Below the pieces are notes generated by a model. That model ran no database searches and was not told where the DNA came from. It saw only the letters and a program-made list of their open reading frames with translations. A DNA stretch of 64,000 nucleotides from positions 1 through 64,000 of the forward strand of contig VANK01000016.1 of the NCBI GenBank assembly GCA_008682415.1, in the 5' to 3' direction. Each line of letters begins with the position of its first letter. Position 1 is the first letter of the stretch. Of the stretch, positions 19,548-28,964 are shown in pieces. The stretch is from Acidobacteria bacterium AB60 (GTDB lineage Bacteria > Acidobacteriota > Terriglobia > Terriglobales > Acidobacteriaceae). The translations under genes and the position numbers were made by a program.

Positions 19548-20702
19548 ATGATCGTTGCCGGCGTGATGAGCGGCACTTCGGCGGACGGCATTGACGTGGC
19601 GCTGGTCCGCATCGAGACGAAGCGCGCCCGGCCCACAGTGACTCTCCTCGCCCATGAAGGCTTCCCTTATCCCGCGTCCTTGCGCAGAGCCGTACTGGCC
19701 GCGATGAATGCCTCTTCCACGACCACGGCGGAGTTGGCGCGCTTGAACTGGCGTCTGGCGCTGGCATACGCGGAGGCCGTGCGCGCCACGATCGCCAGGC
19801 ACCGCGTCGAACCCGAGCTGATTGGCTGCCATGGGCAGACGCTCTATCACCAGGGCGCGGCCTCCGCCTATTCCGGTCGGAGCTTCCGCTGCACATGGCA
19901 GACGGGAGAGGCCGCGGTTCTGGCACAGGATCTCGGGATTCCGGTGGCCTCGAACTTCCGCCCGGCAGATATGGCGGCAGGCGGACAGGGAGCGCCGCTG
20001 GTCCCCTTGCTCGACTATGTAATGTTTTCGGATCGCAAGCGGGGGCGCGTGCTGCAGAACATCGGCGGCATCGCTAACCTTACGGCTGTTCCCGCGGGAG
20101 CCGGACCCGACAAGGTTGTGGCGTTCGACACCGGGCCGGGCAATATGGTGATGGACGCGCTGGCGCAGGAGTTGTTCGGAGAGCGATTCGATCGCAACGG
20201 AGCGATTGCATCGCGCGGCACAGTGCTGCGCAAGGTGTTGCGGGCCGAATTGCGCGGCAAGTACTACGAGGCCAAGCCGCCCAAGTCGACGGGCCGTGAG
20301 CAGTTCGGACACGAGTACGCCATGCGATTCCTTGCCGCATGCCGAGGCGTGAGCAAGAGACCGGAAGATGCGCTCGCAACAGCAACGGCGCTCACCGCCG
20401 AGACGATTGCGCGGGGGTACGCCCGGTTTGTGTCGCCGGTGATGCGCGGAGCGCCGGTGGACTACATCGTCTCCGGCGGCGGCGCGCGCAACGCAACGTT
20501 GATGGCCATGCTTGCCGCGCGCCTGGAGCCGTTGGGATGCGAGCTTGCCGCGACGGGGGACTTCGGTCTGCCTCCGGAGGCGAAGGAAGCAGCGGCGTTC
20601 GCGCTGCTGGCGTGGTACACGTGGCACCGCCTGCCGGCCAATGTTCCCGCGGCCACGGGAGCGAAGCGGGCGGTGATCCTGGGCCAGCTGACGTATGTCT
20701 AG
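19548..20702 (+). CDS. anmK: Anhydro-N-acetylmuramic acid kinase AnmK
   Basis: Opens the 1,6-anhydro ring of anhydroMurNAc and phosphorylates it to MurNAc 6-phosphate. The ATG at 19548 has GAGGG at a good distance; an upstream TTG at 19533 overlapping the nagZ stop is a weaker option. Family motifs are GVMSGTSADGIDVALV, CHGQTLYHQG, LQNIGGIANLT, FDTGPGNMVMDAL and VSGGGARNATLM. Length about 384, as usual. Directly follows nagZ, whose product it would use. A murQ etherase is not present nearby. Confidence 0.96.
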   Translation: MIVAGVMSGTSADGIDVALVRIETKRARPTVTLLAHEGFPYPASLRRAVLAAMNASSTTTAELARLNWRLALAYAEAVRATIARHRVEPELIGCHGQTLYHQGAASAYSGRSFRCTWQTGEAAVLAQDLGIPVASNFRPADMAAGGQGAPLVPLLDYVMFSDRKRGRVLQNIGGIANLTAVPAGAGPDKVVAFDTGPGNMVMDALAQELFGERFDRNGAIASRGTVLRKVLRAELRGKYYEAKPPKSTGREQFGHEYAMRFLAACRGVSKRPEDALATATALTAETIARGYARFVSPVMRGAPVDYIVSGGGARNATLMAMLAARLEPLGCELAATGDFGLPPEAKEAAAFALLAWYTWHRLPANVPAATGAKRAVILGQLTYV

Positions 20703-20975
20703 AGGGGTGCTCGCTGCTTCTTGCTCCGCCTACGTACTCTGCCTTGGTGACGGGAGCGGCTTAGCGCCCCGCGCAACCGCACGGGTTAGGTGCTCCGTCT
20801 CAGAAGTCGAAATTGCGCCCGATTCCTGCTGCGTCCCCAAAGCACTCTGCTTCGTCCATTGATCTGAATCCAAAGAAGTAACTGGGTCCGCCCGAGAATT
20901 TCCCGGAGTTCGACCTTTTGCCGGGCTTTTTCGTCTACCCCAATGAGACTCAGATTTCGCTTTAAGAGTTGAGAG

Positions 20976-22157
20976 ATGAGAGGCAGAGTGAAGCAGCAAA
21001 GAAAGTACGCGCGGGTGTACGCGTTGTCGGTGGCGATGGTGTGTTGCGCTCTTCTGGCGCAGGCACAGACGGCGGCTCGCTTCATGGGATCCGTTACAGG
21101 CATCAGCGGCAACACCCTCACGGTAAAGACCGACGCGGGCGAGCAGAAGACGGTGGAAGTTCCCGCGGAAGCCACGCTCAAGCGCATTGAGCCGGGTCAG
21201 AAGGATCTGAGTTCTGCGGCAACCATGGTCTTCACCGATCTCGCTGTGGGCGATCGCGTTCTGGTGAAGCTCGACCCCAATGCGACCGGAACCGCTCCGC
21301 AAGCGTCGCTGGTGGTTGCCATCAAGCAGGCTGACGTGGCCAAGAAGCAGCAGCAGGATCAGGCTGACTGGCAGAAGCGCGGGGTCGCCGGCCTGGTGAA
21401 AAGCGTGGATCCGGCGGCCGGAACAATTATCGTGACCACCGGCGCGGGTCCGACGACCAAGACCGTGACGGTGAAGACCACCAAGACGACTACCCTCAAA
21501 CGCTACGCGCCTGGTTCGGTGCGCTTTGCGGATGCACAGTCGGCGCCGCTGGACGCGGTTCATTCCGGCGATCAGCTTCGTGCTCGCGGCACCAAGAACG
21601 CTGACGGTACGGAGCTTGACGCGGAGGATGTGGTCTCGGGTACCTTCCGCAACGTGGCCGGCACCATCAACGCAATCGACCCGGCCGCACAAACGATCGT
21701 GGTGAAGGACCTTGCCACCAAGAAGCCGGTCACCATTCATGTCACGGCGGACGCCCAGTTACATCGGATTCCGGATCGCATGGCGCAGATGCTCGCGGCC
21801 CGTTTGAAAGGCACCATGCCTGCCGGCGGGTGGCAGGCACGCTCTGGCGGCGGCGCACCTGGGGCGGGCGCTGCGGCCGGCGGGCCCGGCGGCGGCCAGT
21901 TCGCGGGCCAGGGAGGCGGGGCGGGCAATGGCGATCCACAGCGCTTTCTCTCCATGGCGCCAACCATCAAGTTGGCTGACCTGCAGAAGGGAGAGGCAAT
22001 CATGGTGGTGGCGACGGACGGCGCCACCGATGTGAATGCCATCACGGTCCTGGCAGGCGTGGAACCACTTCTTGAAGCTCCGGCAGCGACCAACCTGCTC
22101 TCCAATTGGAGCATGGGTGGAGGCGGCGGAGAGGCCGCCGGCGCGGGCCCGCAATAG
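20976..22157 (+). CDS. Secreted DUF5666-like protein with Gly-rich segment
   Basis: A 393-residue exported protein with a signal peptide ending near AQAQTA. The body consists of repeated small beta modules that open alike: GSVTGISGNTLTVKTDAG, GLVKSVDPAAGTIIVTT and GTINAIDPAAQTIVVKD. This resembles DUF5666-type repeats. Between the third module and the last strands lies a Gly/Ala-rich insert (about 285-320). The product probably sits in the periplasm or on the surface. It precedes a TonB-dependent receptor by 42 bases, and both share a Gly-rich low-complexity region, so they likely work together. No enzymatic motif is seen. The 20703-20975 spacer upstream is gene-free and should hold the promoter. 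Confidence 0.75.
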   Translation: MRGRVKQQRKYARVYALSVAMVCCALLAQAQTAARFMGSVTGISGNTLTVKTDAGEQKTVEVPAEATLKRIEPGQKDLSSAATMVFTDLAVGDRVLVKLDPNATGTAPQASLVVAIKQADVAKKQQQDQADWQKRGVAGLVKSVDPAAGTIIVTTGAGPTTKTVTVKTTKTTTLKRYAPGSVRFADAQSAPLDAVHSGDQLRARGTKNADGTELDAEDVVSGTFRNVAGTINAIDPAAQTIVVKDLATKKPVTIHVTADAQLHRIPDRMAQMLAARLKGTMPAGGWQARSGGGAPGAGAAAGGPGGGQFAGQGGGAGNGDPQRFLSMAPTIKLADLQKGEAIMVVATDGATDVNAITVLAGVEPLLEAPAATNLLSNWSMGGGGGEAAGAGPQ

Positions 22158-22199
22158 TCTTTCATTCATTCGAATTAACTGCGAAGTAAGAGGAATCAC

Positions 22200-25100
22200 G
22201 TGCATTCACGATTGCAAAGCCTTCATCGATACTTGCCGCTCGCGGCGATCGCCTGTGGGACTTCCCTGTTTTGCGTCACGCTCTCGGGCCAGGCGCTAGT
22301 GACTCCGGACGACGGTCAGGCTGCCGCGGGAACGCAGGCTCCTGCCGGCTCACAAGCCACCGTCAGCGCAGGCATTCTGCGCGGCCACATCACGGACCAG
22401 ACCGGCGCGCTCATCCCGGGAGCCAAGGTCATTGTCTTCTCGGCCCAGGGAAAGACAGCGGGCACGGCAACGGCAGACGCGGCCGGAGCCTACGAGGTGC
22501 ACGGACTCGCCGCCGGCGGGTACGTGGTCCAGGCAGAGTTCGCCGGATTCGCGCCCTTCAAGTCGCAGATCATCGTGCTCGGCGCGGGACAGGCCAAGCG
22601 CGTCGACATCGCGATGGCAATCGAGGTGGAGCAGCAGAATGTGACGGTGACCGATGACTCGCCTACTGTGAATGTGGAGGCGTCTGGAAACTCGAATTCC
22701 ATTGTGCTGAAGGGCAAAGACATCGATGCCCTCTCGGACGATCCCGACGAGCTCTCCAATGAATTGCAGGCGCTCGCCGGTCCGTCGGCGGGACCTAACG
22801 GCGGGCAGATCTTCATCGATGGCTTCTCCGGCGGACAGCTTCCTCCCAAGTCGGCGATCCGCGAGATCCGCATCAACCAGAACCCCTTCTCCGCGGAGTA
22901 CGATCGCCTGGGTTATGGCCGTATTGAGATCCTGACCAAGCCCGGAACCGACAAGCTGCACGGACAGTTCTTCATCATGGGGAACGACAGCGCGTTCAAC
23001 ACAAATCACGTCTTCGCAGCTCCCGGGTCCAGTGTCGCGCCCTCGATCCCGTCGTACTACAGCTATCAGTTCAATGGGACCGCGAGCGGAGCCATCAGCA
23101 AGACCTCGTCGTTCTTTGTGAGCGCGGAGCGCCGCAACATTGGGCAGGCCAATGCCTGGCTGATTCCCGAGGCTGTGCTGCAGGACAGCTCGGGCGCGTT
23201 TTACGACGCTGGTCCCATCAACGTGGATTCGCCGAACAGCCGCGAACGCACCAATGCCTCGGCCCGCATTGATTGGCAGCTCGGCGCCAAGAACACCTTC
23301 ACCGTCCGCTATGGCTTCTGGAGCGAGTCGGAGCACGGCAACCTGAGCGCCGGCTCGTTCCCGACTGCATCGACGCACGAATCGAACACCGACCATACCA
23401 TCCAGGCAAGCGACGCCGTGGTGATCAACGATCACATGGTGAACGAAACGCGGTTGCAGTATGAGCGCCAGAACGAGAACCACTACCCGGACTCGGCCGC
23501 GCGCACCATCCAGGTGATGGGCGACTTCACAGCGGGCGGCTATACCGCCCAGGTGAGCCGCGATCACGCGACCCGGCTCGAGTTCCAGAACCTGACCACG
23601 ATCAGCCACGGCGCGCATGCGATCAAGTTCGGTACGCGGCTGCGGGACTCGCGGGATGCCAACTTCACCAGCAACAACTACAACGGCACGCTCACCTTCG
23701 CCACTCCTCAGAGTTATCTTGGGATGGCGAACGGCCTGGCCCAGGGACAATCGTTCAATTCGCTGGTCGCGCAAGGATTCGGTCCCATTGAAGCGAGCCA
23801 GACCTCCGGTCCGGAGTCAGCGGTTGCGAACATGTTCGATGCCGCGCTGTTTGCGCAGGACGACTGGAAGGTGAGCCCGCGCCTGACGATGTCGGGTGGT
23901 CTGCGCTGGGAATCGCAGAACCATATCTCCGACCACAACGACTGGGCGCCCCGCATCTCTGCCGCTTATGCTCTGGACGGCGGCAAGGGCAAGCAGCCCA
24001 AGACGGTGGTTCGCGCCGGATACGGCATCTTCTACGATCGCTTCGACACAAGGAACCTCATCACAGTGCAGCATCTCGGTGCGCAGAGTCAGACGCGGCA
24101 GACCAAGATCGTGCTGAACAATCCCACGTGTTCCGCGAACTCGACCTCTCTCGACACGCTCGACCTGACCTCGTGCCAGAGCAACGGGACATCGGCAACC
24201 TCGGCTAACGCGCCGGTGCGTTATGAGGTCGCACGCCATTTTCATGCTCCCTATACGGGGCAGGCAGGCGCCAGCATTGAGCGGCAAATCAGCAAGGGCA
24301 CCAGCGCGACCGTCACTTACCTCCATTCATTCGGCGCGCACCAACTGGTTTCGATCAACGCGAACCAGCTCGACGCGAATGGCGACTACCCCCTCGATCC
24401 CGCCGGAGGCTACATCTACCAGTTCTACCCCGAGGCAGTGTTCAAGCAGGACCAGGTCATCACCAGCGTCAACGCTCGGCTCACGCGCAACCTGAGCCTC
24501 GTTGGCTTCTACACGCTTGGCTTTGCCCACAGCGACGGCGGCGCGGCATCGAACGCATCCAATGCGTACAATCTCGCCCAGGACTACGGTCCGGCCACAT
24601 TCGTCTCGCGCCACCAGATCTTCTCCATGGCCAACTACAACGGCCCTTGGGGACTTCGCTTCAATCCCTTCATGGTTGCGCAGTCGGGCAAGCCCTTCAA
24701 CATCGTGCTGCCCACCGATCCCATCAACGGATTCTTCAACCAGCGGCCGACCTTTGCCACAGCTGCTACTCCCCTCGAAGACCAGGTCTCCACTCCCTGG
24801 GGGGTGCTGGACAGGACCGCGCGCACGGGAGCGCTGATTCCCGCCAACCTGGGGCGCGGGCCGGCAGCCGTTGCCTTCAACCTCCGCATCAGCCGCGGAT
24901 TCGGCTTCGGTCCTGAGGTAGGCGGTTCCTCCGGACCCAATGGGCCGGGAGGCGGTGGTCCTCCGCCGGGCGAGCACGGCGGTGGAGGTGGCGGCGGCCG
25001 CGGTGGACCTCCGGGAGGCGGTCTCGGGCCGGGCGGCCTGGGCGGCGGACCCGGTGGCATGCGCGGGATGTTCGGCGGCGGCTCAAACCGCAAGTACTCG

Positions 25101-25271
25101 CTCACCTTCAGCGCGCAGGCTCTCAATCTCTTTAACAACGTCAACTACGGCGGTCCCAACGGCACTATCGGCTCCCGCTACTTCGATCGCTCGACGACTT
25201 TGGCCGGGCAGATGTTCAGTAGCGGCGCTGCGGTGCGGCGCATCTTCCTGCAGGCGAGCTTTTCTTTCTAG
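22200..25271 (+). CDS. Oar-type TonB-dependent outer-membrane receptor
   Basis: GTG at 22200 follows AAGAGGA by 6 bases. The 1023-residue protein has a signal peptide, an N-terminal carboxypeptidase-regulatory-like domain (about 58-145, with LRGHITDQTGALIPGAKV), a plug domain (about 160-280) and a large beta-barrel that ends in Phe (ASFSF), as outer-membrane barrels do. Near the C-terminus (about 900-965) is a long Gly/Pro-rich segment, probably an external loop. This architecture is abundant in Acidobacteriota and used for uptake of large substrates; nothing here shows which one. Likely operon with the preceding Gly-rich secreted protein. A strong terminator follows. Confidence 0.92.
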   Translation: MHSRLQSLHRYLPLAAIACGTSLFCVTLSGQALVTPDDGQAAAGTQAPAGSQATVSAGILRGHITDQTGALIPGAKVIVFSAQGKTAGTATADAAGAYEVHGLAAGGYVVQAEFAGFAPFKSQIIVLGAGQAKRVDIAMAIEVEQQNVTVTDDSPTVNVEASGNSNSIVLKGKDIDALSDDPDELSNELQALAGPSAGPNGGQIFIDGFSGGQLPPKSAIREIRINQNPFSAEYDRLGYGRIEILTKPGTDKLHGQFFIMGNDSAFNTNHVFAAPGSSVAPSIPSYYSYQFNGTASGAISKTSSFFVSAERRNIGQANAWLIPEAVLQDSSGAFYDAGPINVDSPNSRERTNASARIDWQLGAKNTFTVRYGFWSESEHGNLSAGSFPTASTHESNTDHTIQASDAVVINDHMVNETRLQYERQNENHYPDSAARTIQVMGDFTAGGYTAQVSRDHATRLEFQNLTTISHGAHAIKFGTRLRDSRDANFTSNNYNGTLTFATPQSYLGMANGLAQGQSFNSLVAQGFGPIEASQTSGPESAVANMFDAALFAQDDWKVSPRLTMSGGLRWESQNHISDHNDWAPRISAAYALDGGKGKQPKTVVRAGYGIFYDRFDTRNLITVQHLGAQSQTRQTKIVLNNPTCSANSTSLDTLDLTSCQSNGTSATSANAPVRYEVARHFHAPYTGQAGASIERQISKGTSATVTYLHSFGAHQLVSINANQLDANGDYPLDPAGGYIYQFYPEAVFKQDQVITSVNARLTRNLSLVGFYTLGFAHSDGGAASNASNAYNLAQDYGPATFVSRHQIFSMANYNGPWGLRFNPFMVAQSGKPFNIVLPTDPINGFFNQRPTFATAATPLEDQVSTPWGVLDRTARTGALIPANLGRGPAAVAFNLRISRGFGFGPEVGGSSGPNGPGGGGPPPGEHGGGGGGGRGGPPGGGLGPGGLGGGPGGMRGMFGGGSNRKYSLTFSAQALNLFNNVNYGGPNGTIGSRYFDRSTTLAGQMFSSGAAVRRIFLQASFSF

Positions 25272-25293
25272 TTTCTCGGAAGCAAGGTGGGAA

Positions 25294-25328
25294 AATGGCC
25301 GGGGCGTTTGCTCCGGCCATTCGTTTTT
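25294..25328 (+). terminator. Rho-independent terminator between convergent genes
   Basis: AATGGCCGGGGC and GCTCCGGCCATT pair around a GTTT loop, with one G-T pair, and run into CGTTTTT. It ends the receptor transcript; the A-run on the opposite side may end the glycosyltransferase transcript coming the other way. Confidence 0.88.
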
Positions 25329-26445
25329 ATGCCTTTGGGCCTGCGACGGAACGATACAATTGCTCCCACTTGGTGACGCTCGCCTCCATGGTGAACCGCT
25401 GCTCGATGCGATCGCGGGCGGCTCTTTGCATCCGCTGCGTATTCGGACAATCGGCTAAATTCATCACCCTACGCATCGCCTCGGCCAGTTTCCGCGGATT
25501 TCTCTCGGGGACCAGTAAGCCACTATCGCCTAAGAGTTCGCGCACCCCGCCCACGTCCGTTGTGACTACGATCTTTTCCATCGCCATAGCCTCGCCGACC
25601 GCCAGCGGCATCCCTTCCCACGCCGAGGCCAGGACAAACCCATCCGCGGCATCCAGGAGAGACGCAATATCATGCTGCAATCCCAGCCAGCGGACCGCCC
25701 TCGCCAGTCCCAACTCGCCGACAAGAGCGATCATGCACTCCGCGTACAGGCTGGTTGCCTCGCCCGCGATGCACAACTTCGCCCGCGTGTGAATCTCTCG
25801 TAGGAGCGCGAACGCACGCAGCAAATTCTCGTAGTCCTTTGCGAGAACCACCCGCCCCACCGCGATCCAGAGGAATTCGTCAGCAACTCCCATCGCTCTC
25901 CGCGTGTCTTCGCGACGCGCGCGGCTGGGCACGAACTCAGTCAAGTCAATACCATTTGCGATCACCCGGCACGCTCCGCGTACTGCACCCTGTTGCAGGG
26001 CACTCTTTGCCGCGGCATCGCACACGGCGATCGTGCATCGGCTCAGACGATCTGTGAGCCGGTACGCCGCCATGCGCAGCCAGCCTCCTTCATACACATT
26101 GTGAATGGTCGAGACGACGGAGAGGCTCGGGAGCGCCACACGCAGAAGACGACCCAGAACATTCCCGTGGAAGTTATGGCAGTGCAGAATCTGCGGCCGA
26201 AACGCACGCAAGACGAGCACGGCGCGCCTCACCCCCCGCAGAACGCTCCAACACGTCTTCCGCATCCCCAGATGGACAATCTCAACTGCGGCGGGCCATT
26301 CCTCGCCCAATTGCCGCGATAAAACCAGTACCAGAACGTCGTGCCCGCGTGCGTGCATCCGCTCGGCCAGGGCGATCGCCTGCTTCTCGGCGCCGCCGAT
26401 TCCGAGCGAGGTGAGCATGAATGCAACGCGCATGTACGCAGCCAT
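25327..26445 (-). CDS. Glycosyltransferase family 4 protein
   Basis: A 372-residue GT-B retaining glycosyltransferase. The N-terminal acceptor domain has the family signature LTSLGIGGAEKQAIALAERM and PQILHCHNFHGN; the C-terminal nucleotide-sugar domain has VIANGIDLTEF, AVGRVVLAKDYENLLRAF and the EX7E-type region ASAWEGMPLAVGEAMAMEKI. Start may be ATG 26445 or the ATG four codons later at 26433; neither has a convincing ribosome site. It follows the bufferin operon by 62 bases on the same strand but has no known link to it. Donor and acceptor sugars cannot be told. Confidence 0.9.
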   Translation of the reverse strand: MAAYMRVAFMLTSLGIGGAEKQAIALAERMHARGHDVLVLVLSRQLGEEWPAAVEIVHLGMRKTCWSVLRGVRRAVLVLRAFRPQILHCHNFHGNVLGRLLRVALPSLSVVSTIHNVYEGGWLRMAAYRLTDRLSRCTIAVCDAAAKSALQQGAVRGACRVIANGIDLTEFVPSRARREDTRRAMGVADEFLWIAVGRVVLAKDYENLLRAFALLREIHTRAKLCIAGEATSLYAECMIALVGELGLARAVRWLGLQHDIASLLDAADGFVLASAWEGMPLAVGEAMAMEKIVVTTDVGGVRELLGDSGLLVPERNPRKLAEAMRRVMNLADCPNTQRMQRAARDRIEQRFTMEASVTKWEQLYRSVAGPKA

Positions 26446-26507
26446 CTCTGCAATGGCCGGAGAATACCTCCGTCTGCGCGCAATGCGATGTGATGCCTGA
26501 ACGCCTT

Positions 26508-27023
26508 CTAGCGAAGGCTCGTCGATGCCGACTCTTCCGCAACCGCGGCCGCACGCCAGTTCCGCGCCAGAATCCAGTCAACCGCCACGGCGCCCGGTCC
26601 GAGGATAAGAATTAACAACGCAGCAAACCAGTACGTGTATGGCGTTGCGCCATAAAAGTCCTCTGGCTTCGAGAACATGTGGGACAAGTTGGTACGGTCG
26701 TCCGGAACCGACAGGTACGCCATGGTCATGTTGAGGAACAGCACCAGCGAGACAAGCCGCGACGCGATTCCGAAGGTAAACAGGAAGCCGCCCGCCAGCT
26801 CGATCATTCCCACGGCAAAGGCAGTGGCGGCGGGCATGGGCAGCGCCAGGCTCCCAAAAAACTCCGCCACCTTGCTCAAATGGGTCAACTTGCCCCAGCC
26901 ATCCTGCATGAATTGCCAACCCCAGTAGAGGCGGATTGCCAGCAGCAGCGGGCTTTGCAGGTAGTTCAGTCCCGTCGCGGCTCTTCCGTACCAGAGCCGT
27001 ACCCGATTCAAGATGTCGTGCAT
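26508..27023 (-). CDS. bufD: DoxX-family membrane protein, bufferin operon member
   Basis: A 171-residue protein with four hydrophobic segments and the DoxX motif RLYWGWQFMQDGWGKL early on, followed by FFGSLALPMPAATAFAVGMIELAGGFL. DoxX proteins are recurrent third or fourth members of operons containing a DUF692/MNIO enzyme, DUF2063 protein and Cys-rich peptide. Here the gene starts 3 bases after the DUF2063 stop, so it is surely part of that operon. A redox or export role has been proposed for such partners; nothing in the sequence decides. The C-terminus is a short soluble tail. Confidence 0.88.
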   Translation of the reverse strand: MHDILNRVRLWYGRAATGLNYLQSPLLLAIRLYWGWQFMQDGWGKLTHLSKVAEFFGSLALPMPAATAFAVGMIELAGGFLFTFGIASRLVSLVLFLNMTMAYLSVPDDRTNLSHMFSKPEDFYGATPYTYWFAALLILILGPGAVAVDWILARNWRAAAVAEESASTSLR

Positions 27024-27026
27024 GCA

Positions 27027-27947
27027 TCAGCCTTCCTGGGAGCGAACCAACGATCCCGGGTCCGGAGTACAGATCCATCCCAACTCGGCCCACGTTCCGA
27101 ACCACGCACTCACTCTGCCCGGGCGCCCAGACGCGGGAATCCTGGAGTCACGGAACCCAGCCTCCAGCGCGGCACCCAGCGGCATACCTGCGCGGATCGC
27201 CTCCAGGGTCAGATACTCTTCGCGTTCCAGTCTCCGATAGTAAACCGAGAGATCCACACGATGCGCGGCCACCCAGAGCGCGCGGCGGCGCAGTCGCGGC
27301 AGCCGCACCGGGGCGTCTTCACCGTCGTCGTGCTTCACCCCTGCCTCGCTCGCCTGCCGCTTCTCGCGGCTGTGCAGAGAAAGCGTCACCTCGTCCGCCG
27401 CGTAGTTGAGTGCCATCAGCCGGACATGAGGTTGAATCGCCAGGCGCGAGTCGGCATCGAGGGTCGCGATCTGCTCCAGCGTCAACGGCTCATGCTCGGG
27501 ATTATCGAAGGCCTCCACGAAGGCCCACTCGATACGCGTCATGTCAACCGCCAGTGCGTGCCGGCGCCCCGCGAACTGCGGATGCGCCTCCAGCCACTCC
27601 ACCAGCTTCGATCCCAGGTTACGCAGGGTAAACGACCGGCTCGGATGCTGTGCGAGGTAGGCCACCGAGAGCGCTTCAAACTTCTTCGCGCCAACCACCG
27701 CGCGCACCGCCGGAAAGTCTTCCGCGAGCGCGCCAAGCACGCGATACCAGTACTGGCGGTTATAGATCTCCAGGCGTTCAAACGGCGTCAGCCTGCTGTT
27801 GGGCGCAATGAACTCCGCGGCTACGTGCGTCATCGCGCGCCCGTCCGGAGCGTGCTGCCGCATATCTTCGTCGGCGGTCAGCGGCATCATTACGGCCGAT
27901 GCCATCGCGCGCTGAATCTCTTCCAGTCCCATGGATGCCTGGCTCAT
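27027..27947 (-). CDS. bufC: DUF2063 (BufC-like) partner of the MNIO enzyme
   Basis: A 306-residue soluble protein whose N-terminal half matches DUF2063: LEEIQRAMASAV, then RLTPFERLEIYNRQYWYRVLGAL and EDFPAVRAVVGAKKFEAL, with AYLAQHPSRSFTLRNLG. Pfam calls this a putative DNA-binding domain, but MNIO systems use it as the enzyme partner that presents the precursor peptide. Its start overlaps the MNIO stop by ATGA (27944-27947), implying a fixed ratio with that enzyme. The C-terminal part (after about 200) is more variable, with an Arg-rich strand and a winged-helix-like tail. Role inferred from operon structure and family knowledge. Confidence 0.9.
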   Translation of the reverse strand: MSQASMGLEEIQRAMASAVMMPLTADEDMRQHAPDGRAMTHVAAEFIAPNSRLTPFERLEIYNRQYWYRVLGALAEDFPAVRAVVGAKKFEALSVAYLAQHPSRSFTLRNLGSKLVEWLEAHPQFAGRRHALAVDMTRIEWAFVEAFDNPEHEPLTLEQIATLDADSRLAIQPHVRLMALNYAADEVTLSLHSREKRQASEAGVKHDDGEDAPVRLPRLRRRALWVAAHRVDLSVYYRRLEREEYLTLEAIRAGMPLGAALEAGFRDSRIPASGRPGRVSAWFGTWAELGWICTPDPGSLVRSQEG

Positions 27948-28816
27948 TGCGCCGCTCCTGTCAGAGCGGCTGATGACGGCGCTCCTTCGCTGTGACGCAG
28001 GTAGCGCTCCGCCTTCTTCGCCTCGGCATGCACCTCATCGAAGCTGGGAATGTGGTCGTCCCATTCCAGCAGCGTCGGAGTTGGCCCGCAGCGTTGAATG
28101 GCGCGCGCATAAAGCTCCCACACCGGATCAATGACCGGATGGTCGTGCGTGTCCAGAATGTACTTCTCGTATTTGGAATGCCCCGCGATGTGAATCTGCG
28201 CCACGCGCTCCGCCGGCACCGCATTCACATAGGCCATCGGATTGAACTCATGGTTCATGGCCGAGACGTAGATGTTGTTCACGTCAAGCAGAATGCCGCA
28301 GTCGGCGCGCTCCACCACCTCGTTCAGAAACTCCCACTCCGTCATCTCGCTCGCGGTAAAGGCCGCATAACTACTGACGTTCTCAACCGCTACCGGAATC
28401 TCCAGGTAATCCTGCACCATGCGGACGCGCTCCGCGGTGCGCTGCACTGCCTCCCAGGTGTAGGGCAGCGGCAGCAGGTCGTGGGTATAGGTGCCGTCCA
28501 CGCTGCCCCAGCACAAGTGATCGCTGAGCCACGGCGTGTTGGTGCGCCGCACCAGGGTCTTCAGCCGCTTCAGGTGCTCGGGATCGGGAGCAGTCACCGA
28601 ACCGAAATACATCGACACCCCATGCTGCACCACCCGATACTGCTCCAGAATGCGATCGAGCGTGGCCAGCGGCCGGCCGGCGTCGATCATGAAATTCTCC
28701 GAGATGATCTCAAACCAGTCGACCACCGGCTTGCGGGAAAAAATGTGCTGGTAATGGGGAATGCGCAGCCCGATGCCCACGCCGTGATTCGAGAACGCAT
28801 TGAAACGATTTTGCAT
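27944..28816 (-). CDS. bufB: DUF692/MNIO-family peptide-modifying enzyme (BufB-like)
   Basis: MNIO enzymes are multinuclear iron TIM barrels that oxidise Cys side chains or backbones of small precursor peptides, for example to thiooxazole or oxazolone-thioamide groups. This 290-residue protein begins GVGIGLRIPHYQHIF. It carries the expected metal-ligand segments WFEIISENFM, VVQHGVSMYFG, WLSDHLCWG, PVAVENVSSYA, GILLDVNNIYVSA, QIHIAGHSKY, ILDTHDHPV and LLEWDDHIPSF. The His, Asp, Glu and Asn residues at these places are those conserved in MbnB/TglH/BufB. Position between a Cys-rich peptide and a DUF2063 gene makes it a bufferin-type maturase. Confidence 0.93.
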   Translation of the reverse strand: MQNRFNAFSNHGVGIGLRIPHYQHIFSRKPVVDWFEIISENFMIDAGRPLATLDRILEQYRVVQHGVSMYFGSVTAPDPEHLKRLKTLVRRTNTPWLSDHLCWGSVDGTYTHDLLPLPYTWEAVQRTAERVRMVQDYLEIPVAVENVSSYAAFTASEMTEWEFLNEVVERADCGILLDVNNIYVSAMNHEFNPMAYVNAVPAERVAQIHIAGHSKYEKYILDTHDHPVIDPVWELYARAIQRCGPTPTLLEWDDHIPSFDEVHAEAKKAERYLRHSEGAPSSAALTGAAQ

Positions 28817-28885
28817 GAAGACAAAGTCCTGAAGACGCTGTGGGCCGCCTCGAGTCGTCTCGCGAGCAACCGGAAAACCTGCTTA

Positions 28886-28954
28886 AAAAGACATAGGGAC
28901 CAGAAGCGCGGCCGTTGCATCCGTTCCTTCGATACAACGCGGTCTCTGGTCCCT
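28886..28954 (-). terminator. Attenuator-like hairpin between bufA and bufB
   Basis: Outer arms AGGGACCAGA and TCTGGTCCCT are a perfect 10-bp stem, and inner arms CGTTG and CAACG extend the fold across a 40-base interior. Reading on the minus strand, ATG-TCTTTTT follows the stem, giving a five-T run. It lies 11 bases after the precursor stop. A partial terminator here would keep precursor mRNA well above enzyme mRNA, as seen in many RiPP operons; that effect is inferred. Confidence 0.7.
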
Positions 28955-28964
28955 CGGCGAAGAG

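Noticed and set aside
20890..20930. Possible terminator CCCGG...CCGGG-CTTTTT after anmK
   Set aside because: Only a 5-bp stem with a 14-base loop and competing pairings; too weak to list.
22350..23774. A 474-residue open frame antisense to the TonB receptor
   Set aside because: Antisense to a well-supported receptor; composition biased and no recognisable motif.
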